Positions 63,650-64,000 of a stretch of DNA of 64,000 nt are shown in pieces. This stretch comes from Cymbomonas tetramitiformis. Lineage: Eukaryota > Chlorophyta > Pyramimonadophyceae > Pyramimonadales > Pyramimonadaceae. Position numbers and translations under genes: made by a program. Under the pieces are notes generated by a model, which saw nothing but the letters and a program-made list of their open reading frames with translations, ran no database searches and was not told the DNA's origin. The DNA lies in the NCBI GenBank assembly GCA_001247695.2, contig LGRX02029126.1:1-64000 (forward strand). Direction: 5' to 3'. Position 1 is the stretch's first letter. The number at the start of each line of letters is the position of its first letter.

Positions 63650-64000
63650 CTAAAAACAAAACACAACACAAAAATACCTTCAGCTAATCGACTAACTGAG
63701 TGTGTGTGATTTATATGTTATATATGGTATATCTGTATGTTTACATACATGTAGTACATTCGTACATAATAATGAGGTAGGTACATATATATATATATCC
63801 ACCTTCTTCCCCCCTCAAGGAAGTGTGTGATATAAGGCAGTTGTCAATTGCCTGTACCTCATAAATAGCATGCACTCCATATAGGAAGCATCTGTTACAG
63901 TTTTAGGGTTGTTGCCCGATATATAATCATGTCTGTGTCGAATACAGCATGATATGTTAATGCCAAACACGAAGTTTATTGAATATATAGTGGCATTTTA
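63650..64000. other. 5' leader / possible LTR of the chromovirus at the window edge
   Basis: AT-rich with (ta)n at about 63787-63800. It should contain the leader and part of the 5' LTR, but no duplicate was found at the left side of the element to define it. Confidence 0.35.

Overview
This is eukaryotic nuclear DNA. Genes carry GT-AG introns of about 50 to 430 bp, there are LTR retrotransposons and DNA transposases, and tandem repeats are abundant, several inside introns. I see no rRNA, tRNA, CRISPR or bacterial operon structure. An intron-rich unicellular or algal protist (haptophyte-, cryptophyte- or stramenopile-like) fits best: the window has a 'KW-GG-DG-YGIP' propeller-like repeat protein, a prokaryote-type NCS2 permease broken into many exons, and DUF7869, MULE and TNP2 transposon proteins. 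The species cannot be fixed from the sequence.

Layout. 1-2.6 kb: right part of a DUF7869 transposon-type gene with an in-frame stop. 2.7-10.3 kb: weak hypothetical ORFs, a 752-bp foldback element (4548-5299) and small repeats. 10.3-14.5 kb: GC-rich minisatellites and a multi-exon propeller-like gene (minus). 16-19 kb: a proline/histidine-rich ORF, microsatellites, a long perfect hairpin and a TIR element. 19.6-23.8 kb: an ER-type DnaJ/thioredoxin gene (plus) whose introns hold large minisatellites. 25-29 kb: an unknown gene and a decayed Mutator-like transposase (minus). 30.2-35.8 kb: an NCS2/AzgA-like nucleobase permease (minus), of which the first 11 exons can be placed to the base with consistent phases. 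37.4-45.8 kb: three related Gag-only LTR elements, one nested inside another. 46-50 kb: sparse, with a Copia reverse transcriptase relic. 50.7-53.2 kb: an integrase-repeat-like plus UBA-like gene (plus). 53.3-55.5 kb: tandem repeats and the 3' end of another element with the same type of LTR. 55.6-56.8 kb: a TNP2/CACTA-like transposase relic (minus). 58.4-63.6 kb: a Ty3/gypsy chromovirus (minus) with Gag, protease, RT/RNase H, integrase and chromodomain, broken by frameshifts and carrying a short intron inside integrase.

Most unusual is the 37.4-45.8 kb family. A 3.5-kb element with identical 259-bp LTRs and a 5-bp target duplication sits inside the Gag-like ORF of a 6.9-kb element. Removing it restores that ORF in frame. 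All members lack reverse transcriptase and integrase. They share a zinc-knuckle Gag, a C-terminal 'GCG' motif followed by a hydrophobic segment, a hairpin abutting the internal/LTR border, and a hairpin inside the LTR. Both hairpins keep their pairing while their sequences change.

The host genes that look functional are the permease (membrane transport), the DnaJ/thioredoxin protein (probable oxidative folding in the ER), and possibly the propeller-like and UBA-like genes. They are not functionally linked; the window reads as scattered genes in a transposon- and satellite-rich region.
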